Shown piece by piece: positions 1 to 7,217 of a stretch of 64,000 bases of DNA. Source of the stretch: Methylomonas sp. AM2-LC (GTDB lineage Bacteria; Pseudomonadota; Gammaproteobacteria; Methylococcales; Methylomonadaceae); assembly GCF_039904985.1 (NCBI RefSeq), contig NZ_CP157006.1, positions 186,001 through 250,000 of the forward strand, written 5' to 3'. The notes beneath the pieces are model-generated. The model did no database searches. It was not told the DNA's origin and saw only the letters and a program-made list of their open reading frames with translations. Position 1 is the first letter of the stretch. The number at the start of each line of letters is the position of its first letter. The translations under genes were made by a program, and so were the position numbers.

Positions 1-30
1 GATTGATAGTCCATGGGTAACACCTTTTTT

Positions 31-291
31 CTAGTCCATAAATTCTTCTTCAGAATTAACTTCTACTGTAAGCTGAGAAATGCCTTTTTCTGAAAATCCT
101 ATTTCTGTAATGAAATAACCTAACCGGTTTACATAGTGGTAACCGGACTCAATAAAAGACTTGCCATCCACTTCGATCAACGTCCATACTTTTGAATTAT
201 GGTTAGCAGCAATTGCTTTCACATGCTCATGTTCTGCTCCATACGTATTAAATAGTGTCCCGTACTCTCGACCGTTAGCGGTAATAGTCAT
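31..291 (-). CDS. Small hypothetical protein (86 aa)
   Basis: I do not recognise this family. The 86-residue product has no signal peptide, membrane segment or metal-binding cysteines; it reads as a small soluble alpha/beta protein with an acidic C-terminus. It lies 48 bp downstream of the DUF2591-like gene on the same strand and may be cotranscribed with it. The window edge leaves its further context unknown. Codon use is coherent, so it is probably a real accessory gene. Confidence 0.5.
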   Translation of the reverse strand: MTITANGREYGTLFNTYGAEHEHVKAIAANHNSKVWTLIEVDGKSFIESGYHYVNRLGYFITEIGFSEKGISQLTVEVNSEEEFMD

Positions 292-339
292 TCCGGCGAT
301 TGGATCAAAGGTATTTTCAATGGGCTTAAATATTTCGCA

Positions 340-786
340 CTAAGTTTCATAATCCATTTTTGACGAATCTAAACCGACCTGATAGAAAGTTGTCAATTCA
401 AGCAATAAATCAGGAATGGTAATAAAATCACCGAATTTTGTAGCAACTAAACAGCGTAGAACAGCGGTCAAAAGATTTGCTCCAGAGAGATAGTAGTCTC
501 GCTTATAAGCAATCCATGCACCTCCATCTTCATCGCGTTCGGTGCCGTGAAAGTCTTCATCATAAGTAGCACTTATTTTTTCGCTTTGCATTAATAAGCC
601 AATTGATTCTAGTAAATAGTTCAATTCGGCTCCACCATCAACCTGCATGTTGATCAAATCAATATCAAATATAGCTGGAGCGGTCATGGTGTGGTTATGC
701 CCGATAGATATATTTTTTTCATAAAAAGACGCGACTGCCCAGTTAAGTGCTATTCCATTTAACTCAGAAACATTAATTTTTGCCAT
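340..786 (-). CDS. DUF2591-like phage/plasmid protein (148 aa)
   Basis: The N-terminus carries ELNGIALNWAVASF, which matches from memory the opening ELTGxALDWAVA of the DUF2591 family found in phages and plasmids. The rest of such proteins is variable, as here: an acidic middle, then a block around YYLSGANLLTAVLRCLVATKFG. No biochemical function is established for the family. The ATG at 786 is followed closely by the family motif (residues 6-19), supporting the start. It probably precedes the 86-aa gene in a leftward operon. Confidence 0.5.
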   Translation of the reverse strand: MAKINVSELNGIALNWAVASFYEKNISIGHNHTMTAPAIFDIDLINMQVDGGAELNYLLESIGLLMQSEKISATYDEDFHGTERDEDGGAWIAYKRDYYLSGANLLTAVLRCLVATKFGDFITIPDLLLELTTFYQVGLDSSKMDYET

Positions 787-806
787 TTCTTACTCCTATT
801 TATAGT

Positions 807-837
807 TTGACCATTTCAAGTTTTAATGAATTTTATA
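807..837 (+). promoter_or_regulatory. Promoter-like site of a recurring type (P1)
   Basis: TTGACC is followed by a spacer beginning ATTTCAAG and then an AT-rich -10 candidate (ttttat/tttata). The TTGA-N5-TCAA element recurs at 896, 1814, 4902 and 14456(-). It points rightward, towards a second copy at 896. Confidence 0.4.
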
Positions 838-895
838 GGTAAAACTCTACTTGTCAACAATTATTTTGATAAGTTTATTTATGCATTTATTGTGT

Positions 896-924
896 TTGAC
901 TGTTTCAAGTTTAAGAGTTAATAT
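896..924 (+). promoter_or_regulatory. Promoter-like site of a recurring type (P2)
   Basis: TTGACT, a 17-bp spacer starting GTTTCAAG, then TAATAT. It is 34 bp upstream of the small ORF at 958 and shares its spacer motif with four other sites in this window. Confidence 0.5.
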
Positions 925-957
925 TTCGCAAATATAAAGAGAATGGGTAAGCTACAA

Positions 958-1210
958 ATGAGTGACTGGGAACGAAAATCCAGAGTTGAAGCATTATTGG
1001 TTGAAGCAGCCAATTTGGGTTATGTTTGCAGTCCAGCTGCCCATCCCTGATTCAATATTTGTGGGTACTCTCGACGAATGGAAAAAATCGGTAAAAATGC
1101 GAGTCCTCGAAAGAAAAGAAAACGATACTAGTGGAATCGCTGCATGGAATGCATTGGCCGCCATAACTAATGAGAACATTAGTGAAAGCTTAAATTTTTG
1201 CAACGGATAA
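958..1210 (+). pseudogene. Small hypothetical gene, probably frameshifted
   Basis: The ATG at 958 opens MSDWERKSRVEALLVEA and runs 30 codons to a TGA at about 1048. The overlapping frame from 962 continues with gene-like sequence (SIFVGTLDEWKKS) to 1210. Together the two pieces look like one protein of about 80 residues broken by a single frameshift near 1040. A programmed frameshift or two unrelated ORFs cannot be excluded. It sits directly behind promoter P2 and just before the 1216 gene. Family not recognised. Confidence 0.35.
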
Positions 1211-1215
1211 TTATC

Positions 1216-1713
1216 ATGAATAAAACTACCAATCTTAGCCAAATTTGTTTGGCCCACAAGTTATTTGCAGACCGGAGCCTAGCTGAATGCAATAAACTTT
1301 TATCTCGAATTGCTAAAAACTTTGAGATCGATCACGACGAATACGCTTTTTCAGGTAAATTTGAATTAGATCAGCCATCCAAAGAAATGGCAGAGAAACT
1401 AATCGAAGACGGAAAGCAGGAGTTGGTTGGCGATAAAGATTATTTGGCTAAAAATGATTATTTGCGTTGGGAAATTAGAACAATCATTCAAGTAGATAGT
1501 AAATCTCCATACGAAACATATTCACTTGAAGATTTAGTTGAAGAAGAAAACGATGCTGCTGAGATAGTAAATCAGTATTACCACGGTAGCTTTCGATTTG
1601 ATAAAGACGGAATTTGTTCATCCACTGGCAATGGCGCAACAAAAACAAAACACATGCGTAACGAAGTCAAAAAAATCATCAACAATTGGCTTGAACAAGA
1701 ATTTGGAAAATAA
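1216..1713 (+). CDS. Hypothetical acidic protein (165 aa)
   Basis: Not a family I know. The ATG at 1216 (MNKTTNLSQ) is preferred over an upstream non-ATG start at 1198 because that would overlap the preceding ORF. The protein is soluble, rich in Glu, Asp and Lys, with a helical N-terminal part and an acidic centre (SLEDLVEEENDAAEIV). It overlaps no other gene and lies downstream of P2, so it may share that transcript. No signal peptide or metal motif is present. Confidence 0.55.
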   Translation: MNKTTNLSQICLAHKLFADRSLAECNKLLSRIAKNFEIDHDEYAFSGKFELDQPSKEMAEKLIEDGKQELVGDKDYLAKNDYLRWEIRTIIQVDSKSPYETYSLEDLVEEENDAAEIVNQYYHGSFRFDKDGICSSTGNGATKTKHMRNEVKKIINNWLEQEFGK

Positions 1714-1813
1714 CAGAAGGAGTCAGGGTTTTAGATAGCGTTGTTCATTTCGATCTAGTGCGTTACTCCATATTGAATGAGTCTAAATATACTTTTTTTA
1801 TTCGCTAAAACGT

Positions 1814-1842
1814 TTGACTCTTTCGAGTTTTTGTGATTAAAT
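1814..1842 (+). promoter_or_regulatory. Promoter-like site upstream of the DNA ligase gene (P3)
   Basis: TTGACT, a 17-bp spacer starting CTTTCGAG, then TTAAAT at 1837. It lies about 80 bp before the ligase start and shares the TTGA-N5-TC(A/G)A element with the sites at 807, 896, 4902 and 14456(-). Confidence 0.5.
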
Positions 1843-1919
1843 ATGTGCAATTGTTTAGTAAAACAGTCATCTGTTTGCAATCGTTCTACACTTCACACAA
1901 TATAAACTCAGGATAAGAA

Positions 1920-3854
1920 ATGACTCAAAATATCGAAGCCATTAAATCAAATGTTGCTGCAATTATAGCTGGTGGCACTATTCGATCAGTTAGCGATAGC
2001 GATCTTATTGGTTATATTGAAAAATTAAATTTTGAATACCGTGGCGGCAATCCTTTGGTTTCTGATGAAGAATACGATCACGTTTTTATTGCGGAACTTG
2101 TGCACCGGAACCCAGAGCACCCGTTTTTGAACAACGTGGAGCCTGAATCTGATGACGAAGAGTTTTTGGGTAAGAAAATACCGCTTCCTGAACGAATGCT
2201 TTCAACTAACAAGGCATATTCCTCGAAAGCGATTGATAAATGGGCTTCTGAGGTAATTGCCGCAGGCAAATCTATTGGTTTGTCTGCTTCTGAAATTTTC
2301 ATAAGAATAACACCAAAGTTAGATGGCTATGCCGCTTATGACGACGGAGCAATCCTTTACACCAGAGGCAATGGCAGACAGGGTACAGACATAACGAGAG
2401 CGTTTGATAGGGGATTGAAAATTGAGTCAAGTTTTGCTAACGACGAACTATCGCGTGGACTTGGAAAAGGTGAAATCGTAGTCGCAAAAGATTACTTCAA
2501 AGAAAAATTATCGGGCGTGTACGATAATACTCGAAACGTAATTGCAGCCGTTATCAAAGAAGGTGAAGTCGATAATTTAATTAGTGAAGCAATTAATGAT
2601 GGGGCTATTGTATTCAGACCTTTTAATCAAATAATCGGTTTGGTAGGTAATGTTGAAGATGTTAGTAGTAATCTGGGGTTTTACTGGGAAAGTTTGATTG
2701 AAAAATCGGTGTACGATACAGACGGCCTGGTGCTTGAGGCGATTACCCAAAGCATAAAAGAAGTAATGGGGTCAACAAATCACCATCATAAATGGCAGGT
2801 AGCATTCAAGAAAAACACGGAATCACATGACATTGAAGTAATTGATAATGCATGGCAAACAGGCAAAACAGGACGGATTACGCCTGTTGCATTATTAACC
2901 CCTACCATAGTAGGTGGCGTTACAGTTAGTCGCGCTACATGCCATCATGCTGGTAACGTATTAGCTAAAAAAATAGGCAAAGGTGCTATTGTCAAAGTTT
3001 ATCGCAGTGGGCAAGTTATTCCTTGGATAGCAAGTGTTGTCTCTCCTTCACAAAGTGATTGCAATATACCTACAGAATGCCCTTCTTGCGGTTCTGAAGT
3101 GGAATGGGAGGATGATTTTTTAGTTTGCTCTAATAATTATAACTGTCCAGCCCAGCTTGAGAATACATTGATCCACTTCTTTAAAACTATTGGTAACTGC
3201 GATGGCTTCGGTGCAAAGGTTGTTCAAAAGTTAGTTGCTCACGGGTATACAACCGTTGAGAAAATTTACAATAGGATGGAACTAAATGACCTATTGGCGG
3301 CGGGAATTAGCACAGGCGTAGCAAAAAACCTATTAAAATCGTTAGATGGAAGTAAAAGGGTTCGCCTTGAAGATTGGCGTTTCCTTGCGGCATTTGGGAT
3401 TCACGGCGTAGGCCGAGGTGGTTGCGAGAAAATACTGCAAATCCATTCCATTAAGGATGTGTTTACTATCACTGAAGATCAGGCAATGCTTATCACCGAT
3501 ATTGGCGAAAAAAAAGCAAAATCACTGGTCTTGACGCTTACACGCATTAAACCTGACTTCGATAACTTGGTCGACCAATTCTGCCTTATATCCTCTGAAC
3601 CGGTCAATACTACTAGTCCAATTACTGGCAAATCTATTGTATTTACGGGCACAATGGAGCGTGGTAATCGTGAGGATATGGAACGGCAAGCCAAATTGCT
3701 TGGAGCAAAGGTATCATCTTCTGTGTCTAATAAAACAATGTTAGTTTGCGGGGCAAAGCCTGGTGCAGGTAAAGTAAAAAAAGCAGTAGAAGTGAATGCT
3801 GTTGTATATTCTGAGTCTGAGTATTTGGAGTTAATTGGGGTTGAGGCTGCTTAA
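1920..3854 (+). CDS. ligA: NAD-dependent DNA ligase, divergent LigA
   Basis: Seals nicks in duplex DNA through an enzyme-AMP intermediate using NAD+. At 644 residues it is slightly shorter than chromosomal LigA (about 670), but every domain is visible. The Ia region is near 30-60 (PLVSDEEYDHV), the catalytic lysine is K133 in KLDG, and TRGNGRQGTDIT follows as the nucleotidyltransferase motif (usual TRGDG). The OB-fold includes GRITPVALL near 320. A four-cysteine zinc finger lies near 385-410 (CPSCG...CSNNYNCP), then helix-hairpin-helix repeats, and a C-terminal BRCT domain begins around 570 (GKSIVFTGTMERGNREDME). The start is preceded by ggataagaa and promoter P3. The divergence suggests a plasmid or phage lineage rather than a copy of the host ligase. 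Confidence 0.9.
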   Translation: MTQNIEAIKSNVAAIIAGGTIRSVSDSDLIGYIEKLNFEYRGGNPLVSDEEYDHVFIAELVHRNPEHPFLNNVEPESDDEEFLGKKIPLPERMLSTNKAYSSKAIDKWASEVIAAGKSIGLSASEIFIRITPKLDGYAAYDDGAILYTRGNGRQGTDITRAFDRGLKIESSFANDELSRGLGKGEIVVAKDYFKEKLSGVYDNTRNVIAAVIKEGEVDNLISEAINDGAIVFRPFNQIIGLVGNVEDVSSNLGFYWESLIEKSVYDTDGLVLEAITQSIKEVMGSTNHHHKWQVAFKKNTESHDIEVIDNAWQTGKTGRITPVALLTPTIVGGVTVSRATCHHAGNVLAKKIGKGAIVKVYRSGQVIPWIASVVSPSQSDCNIPTECPSCGSEVEWEDDFLVCSNNYNCPAQLENTLIHFFKTIGNCDGFGAKVVQKLVAHGYTTVEKIYNRMELNDLLAAGISTGVAKNLLKSLDGSKRVRLEDWRFLAAFGIHGVGRGGCEKILQIHSIKDVFTITEDQAMLITDIGEKKAKSLVLTLTRIKPDFDNLVDQFCLISSEPVNTTSPITGKSIVFTGTMERGNREDMERQAKLLGAKVSSSVSNKTMLVCGAKPGAGKVKKAVEVNAVVYSESEYLELIGVEAA

Positions 3855-4116
3855 GCCAAATAAGAATATCAAAACAATATTTGTTGAGATACAACACTCG
3901 ATTGAGGCCGCCATAGCGAAATGGCTTACGATGCGTAACGCAGCATGAAGTTAAGCATAATCAGTTGCATAATTGCTGGTCTTTCGTGCAGTGATCATTC
4001 GGTTGTACAGATCGAATAGTAGGTAGAAACGTGTAGATGTCAGAAATATATTTCTTTGTTAAATTTGTAAAAACTTGTTGAATATTAAATGTCATTGAAA
4101 ACTCATCCCAAAAAAA

Positions 4117-4422
4117 ATGTTCCAAAAAAATCTAGCTGGAACAAAACAAATTTTTGACTCAATTTATGAACATGCCCCATTTAAGAAGAAGATTGTTTTA
4201 ACAGTATCACCCTTACCGGTTATGCCAAAAAGTAAATATTATCTGTTTTCCGAAAAAATGAGCTGGATTAGTAGTAACTTTGAAAAGGCTGTTAACGCGA
4301 AAGACCCTGTTGTCATACCATATAACTCATTATTGGCCTATGACGATAGGTTGTTAGTTAATGAGCATTATTTAAGATTGGCTGAAATCATTCAGGCTCT
4401 GCCTACCAACGAAACAAGTTAG
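4117..4422 (+). CDS. Hypothetical protein, possible C-terminal fragment (101 aa)
   Basis: The segment KIVLTVSPLPV followed by LLVNEHYLRLAEII faintly resembles the C-terminal half of GSCFA/SGNH-type hydrolase-like proteins. No catalytic serine region precedes it, so it may be a remnant; this is a weak resemblance only. No clear ribosome binding site is seen before the ATG. The 260 bp upstream are non-coding and contain a single stray match (about 4020) to the 17.5-18.2 kb iteron on the opposite strand. Confidence 0.3.
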   Translation: MFQKNLAGTKQIFDSIYEHAPFKKKIVLTVSPLPVMPKSKYYLFSEKMSWISSNFEKAVNAKDPVVIPYNSLLAYDDRLLVNEHYLRLAEIIQALPTNETS

Positions 4423-4430
4423 AGAAAAAC

Positions 4431-4544
4431 ATGAACGAAAGCGTTGCAATTTGGATTAAAGAAAAGCAGAAAATGAGGGTATCCATGAGAAAATTAAATC
4501 ATAGGTTCGGAAAAATACACATTGCTTTTTCGGCTATTGCCTAG
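4431..4544 (+). pseudogene. Short ORF running into a dispersed repeat
   Basis: The ATG at 4431 opens a 37-codon frame (MNESVAIWIKEKQKMRV...) whose last third lies inside the repeat at 4503-4590. The first 24 codons look gene-like, so this may be the head of a gene cut by the repeat. It could equally be a chance frame. Confidence 0.2.
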
Positions 4545-4590
4545 CCACTTTTATCCTCAACGTAAAGAAAGGGTTTTTCGTGGCAATTTG
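4503..4590 (+). repeat. Dispersed ~88-bp repeat, copy 1 (pair with 17281)
   Basis: Matches 17281-17369 with only scattered substitutions and one indel. Both begin aggttcggaaaaatacac and end with tttttcgtgg. It lies just upstream of the 4608 gene. Nature unknown; it could be a small RNA gene or a remnant of a mobile element. Confidence 0.6.
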
Positions 4591-4607
4591 ATAAAATATG
4601 GAATAAC

Positions 4608-4892
4608 ATGGCTAATATATACAGATGCGCAAGCATTAATAAACATCTAAGAAATGCTCAAAAAGCTTTTGAAGTAGAAGAACAAATACGACGCAAAGAA
4701 TTGATGATTAAGTATGGTTATTCGGATATTAACTATGGTAACAATTTATTTGTATTTGACAGTACAAATCCTAGGAAAACAATTATTATTGACGATTTTG
4801 ATGTAAATTCCGCTCCTAGGCATTTACGTTCATATATGAATTTTGTAAACGGCTATAGCGATATATTAAAAGTTAGTTACGTATTTTTATAA
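4608..4892 (+). CDS. Hypothetical protein (94 aa)
   Basis: Not recognised. The basic N-terminal 35 residues look helical (INKHLRNAQKAFEVEEQIRRKEL) and are followed by a segment with IIIDDF. It is soluble with no cysteine motif. The ATG is preceded by tatggaataac, a poor ribosome binding site. It ends 9 bp before the -35 of promoter P4, so it is probably transcribed separately from the next gene. Confidence 0.4.
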   Translation: MANIYRCASINKHLRNAQKAFEVEEQIRRKELMIKYGYSDINYGNNLFVFDSTNPRKTIIIDDFDVNSAPRHLRSYMNFVNGYSDILKVSYVFL

Positions 4893-4901
4893 AAAATATG
4901 T

Positions 4902-4930
4902 TTGACACTTTCAAGATATAATGATTTAAT
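4902..4930 (+). promoter_or_regulatory. Promoter-like site upstream of the interrupted gene (P4)
   Basis: A perfect TTGACA, a 17-bp spacer starting CTTTCAAG, and TTTAAT at 4925. It is 60 bp before the ATG at 4991. Strongest member of the recurring promoter set. Confidence 0.6.
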
Positions 4931-4990
4931 AGCATTAAATATATACAGAACAAGTTCTGTATTAAGTGAAAACTATTAATCGGGCAAAAC

Positions 4991-6022
4991 ATGAGTACAA
5001 ACAACACGCATGCCATAAAAAAAGGGCAAATTTTCCAAAGAAAATTACCAGGCGGCCAATTCTTGATAGTAGGTCTTTGCTTCTTTAGTAAGCATAGTTT
5101 TGTTCCTAACGAAAATTATTCATATATAGCCTTGTTTAACGATACCCAAAATGCTTCGGTTAGTGGTTTTGAATTAAGCAAAAAAAAACCAGAAGACTAC
5201 TCAATTTCAGATGTAAACTGCTTATTAAAACAACAAATTTGGCATGCTACTAATTTTGAATATACTGGATGCGTAAGGTTCATTCCTGCTTTTGAAGAAG
5301 AAAATGGGTTTATTGTTTTTGGTGCCAGCGTCCACCCGTTTCTGGAAACGCAAAACGATGAAGCATGGTTCTCTGTGGAAAATGGATTAATTGATGAGCT
5401 GCCAAGTTTGGTTAAAACGCAAGGATCAAGTGCAAGTTGTATATTAAGGATGCCAGTTTGGCCTTCTATCAACGGAAAGAAATATGCTCTTTTTTCAGGC
5501 GCTGTTTGGACAGGAAACTACGCGATAGCGAGTGTCGTCCAAATAGTCCCTGGAAGCGCACAGGTGCCGGGCGGGTTTTCATGGAAAACCTGCAAGGCCT
5601 CCCGATAGCGCGTAGAGTCATAAGAGAGCAAGAAGTCCTACCTTCGAGCGACGTGGACGGCCAGGGCGTCGAAGACATTAAGCCGTGCCGGTGTAGACCG
5701 ATTTTAGGCCAAGGACGGACTAAAATCTTTACGGTTGAATCCGGCACTCGCTTTTACTCGCCCATTTAATAAACTAATGCACGAAGTGAATAGCCTAAGA
5801 ATTAAAGTGGCCAGGGGAGAAATTACTTGCGATGATTACAAGGAAATTCTAAATGGAAACAGGGATTATTGTAATGTGGCATGTTCACGAACTATCGACA
5901 TGGAATTTGCCAACTATTTGTCTGAGCTTGATAAAGCAGGTTATTTTGTAAAGATATCCGTTCAAGATGAAGCTGCTTTTAATAAAAAAAACAAAATGAT
6001 ATCTGAAATTTTAATCGAATAG
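4991..6022 (+). pseudogene. Unknown gene split by a 255-bp element copy
   Basis: The ATG at 4991 starts a coherent soluble protein of 169 codons, up to ...KKYALFSG at 5499. There the 255-bp element enters and brings a stop at 5606-5608. Downstream of the element (5756-6022) the same reading frame resumes as TRPFNKLMHEVNS... to a TAA at 6022. Removing 255 bp joins GG to T (Gly) and restores a single 258-residue frame, so the two halves were once one gene. As it stands, translation yields a truncated protein with 35 foreign residues. A TTG inside the element (5735) could allow re-initiation of the distal half. I do not recognise the protein family. Promoter P4 lies upstream. Confidence 0.7.
5500..5754 (+). 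mobile_element. 255-bp dispersed element, copy 1
   Basis: Identical to the copies at 19082, 24760, 41605 and 47891. It begins CGCTGTTTGGACAGG and ends CCGGCACTCGCTTT. One forward frame and one reverse frame are open end to end, but here it entered in a forward frame that carries a stop codon. No target-site duplication is visible. Confidence 0.85.
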
Positions 6023-6048
6023 TTCTATTGTCAAATAACGGGGATTTT

Positions 6049-6681
6049 ATGAGTGAATCATTTTCTGTAACAAGTGGCAATTCGTTTAAAGACGATGGAT
6101 ATACCATTAAAAAAATAATGAACTGCCGGATTGTCTATGGCGCTGTACCAATAAGCGAATTTGCAATGTTGACACAAGGATATAGCAAAAAAGCCATATT
6201 ATCGAGTTCATTGGCTAGTCGAATAGGAGCCACGTTTGTTATTGGTGAACCCGAAGATATTGATCTGCTATCACAATCCACAGACCTTCCTGTTTCCGAG
6301 TCCCGGCAAATCGACGTTTCCGAAGCTAAATTAGCTGGACTTCCAGAAACAATCATAACCTGGCTTAAAATAGGGGAAAGAGGATTGTCTTCAGACGCTA
6401 TGTGCAAAGCTTTTTTCGGTATCCCATCAAGAGCGGGAGTAAATCATCCTCACGATCCTGACGACTTTAAACGCTGCATGGGATTCCTTAATTCCGTTCC
6501 ATCCTCAGATAAATGGAGGATGAACCAATTGCCTGACCTATCAAAAGAATGGAAATTCTTAAGTAATTCCTGGTTAGAAATAGAGAAGTGTTTACTAGAA
6601 GAGTTAGTGGACTTTAAAGATAGCACAGGCAAAACCTATAATCTGATGAATAAAATTTTAAATGGGAAGTCAGATACGTGA
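6049..6681 (+). CDS. Phage-type hypothetical protein (210 aa)
   Basis: The C-terminal half contains LPETIITWLKIGERGLSSDA then HPHDPDDFKRCMGFL. From memory this pattern occurs in a widespread phage and prophage protein of unknown function (GERGLSS...HPxDPxDFxRC). The N-terminal 90 residues seem unrelated to it. The ATG at 6049 (MSESFS) is preferred over the non-ATG start at 6028; ggggatttt lies upstream. It lies 26 bp after the interrupted gene and its stop overlaps the small GTG ORF at 6678, so these may form one operon. Confidence 0.55.
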   Translation: MSESFSVTSGNSFKDDGYTIKKIMNCRIVYGAVPISEFAMLTQGYSKKAILSSSLASRIGATFVIGEPEDIDLLSQSTDLPVSESRQIDVSEAKLAGLPETIITWLKIGERGLSSDAMCKAFFGIPSRAGVNHPHDPDDFKRCMGFLNSVPSSDKWRMNQLPDLSKEWKFLSNSWLEIEKCLLEELVDFKDSTGKTYNLMNKILNGKSDT

Positions 6682-6830
6682 AAAAACCAAATACAGGCAG
6701 TAGATATCAAAAAATCTCAGATTGGCCACGGAAAGCATTAACCCAGCATACTTTCTCAGCTCCGGATTACGAAGAATTTTCAGTGCGTTCTAGCGATAAA
6801 TTTGGCAAAAAACACAAAGTCGTGGCCTGA
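6678..6830 (+). CDS. Possible small translationally coupled ORF (50 aa)
   Basis: A GTG at 6678 overlaps the stop of the previous gene (gTGA) and opens a basic 50-codon frame (VKKPNTGSRYQKISDWPRK). Overlap suggests coupling, but its last 50 bp run against the end of the opposite-strand gene at 6780. Unrecognised; possibly truncated. Confidence 0.25.
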   Translation: MKKPNTGSRYQKISDWPRKALTQHTFSAPDYEEFSVRSSDKFGKKHKVVA

Positions 6831-7211
6831 TTTCGCAAAGCTGACAGCGTCACTTAATTTCGCAAATACTCCGCGCCATGTTGGTCTATCCCATGCATCG
6901 CCGTCCAGACAGCACACCTCATACCTTGTATCACTTGGGAAGTTATCAAACCATTCTTGTTTTTGCTCTAAGCATTGCCGATCCCACTCTTCAACGGGTG
7001 TAGTCGGTAAATTGAGTTTTTCGTTCCACTCTTTCACGCGGGCAACATAATATCTGTAATTGAATTTCGCCAACAAGGCTATAATTTCAGTATAGTCCGT
7101 AAGAAGTCGGTACAGCAAAATTATCCAAAACGTTAGTATTGTGAACGTGTCTGTGATGCAAGCCGGGCAATTAAAAAGCTTATGGCGATCGATGCTTTGA
7201 CGGCTGGCCAT
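6780..7211 (-). CDS. Hypothetical plasmid protein with AWDRPT motif (143 aa)
   Basis: The C-terminal half has YEVCCLDGDAWDRPTWRG then LSDAVSFAKSG. The gene at 61361 has the related RRLDGGAWDRSTSIG followed by LDSAVEIC, so both carry the same small domain, common in plasmid proteins of unknown role. The N-terminal 45 residues include a hydrophobic stretch (ILTFWIILLYRLL) that may be a membrane anchor or may not belong to the true protein. Stop at 6780; start uncertain. It ends convergently with the 6678 ORF. Confidence 0.5.
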   Translation of the reverse strand: MASRQSIDRHKLFNCPACITDTFTILTFWIILLYRLLTDYTEIIALLAKFNYRYYVARVKEWNEKLNLPTTPVEEWDRQCLEQKQEWFDNFPSDTRYEVCCLDGDAWDRPTWRGVFAKLSDAVSFAKSGHDFVFFAKFIARTH

Positions 7212-7217
7212 ACCTAC

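Noticed and set aside
5469..5769. Separate genes encoded by the 255-bp element
   Set aside because: Open frames of 80-110 codons on both strands recur at every copy only because the element is open. No ribosome binding sites or independent starts are evident.
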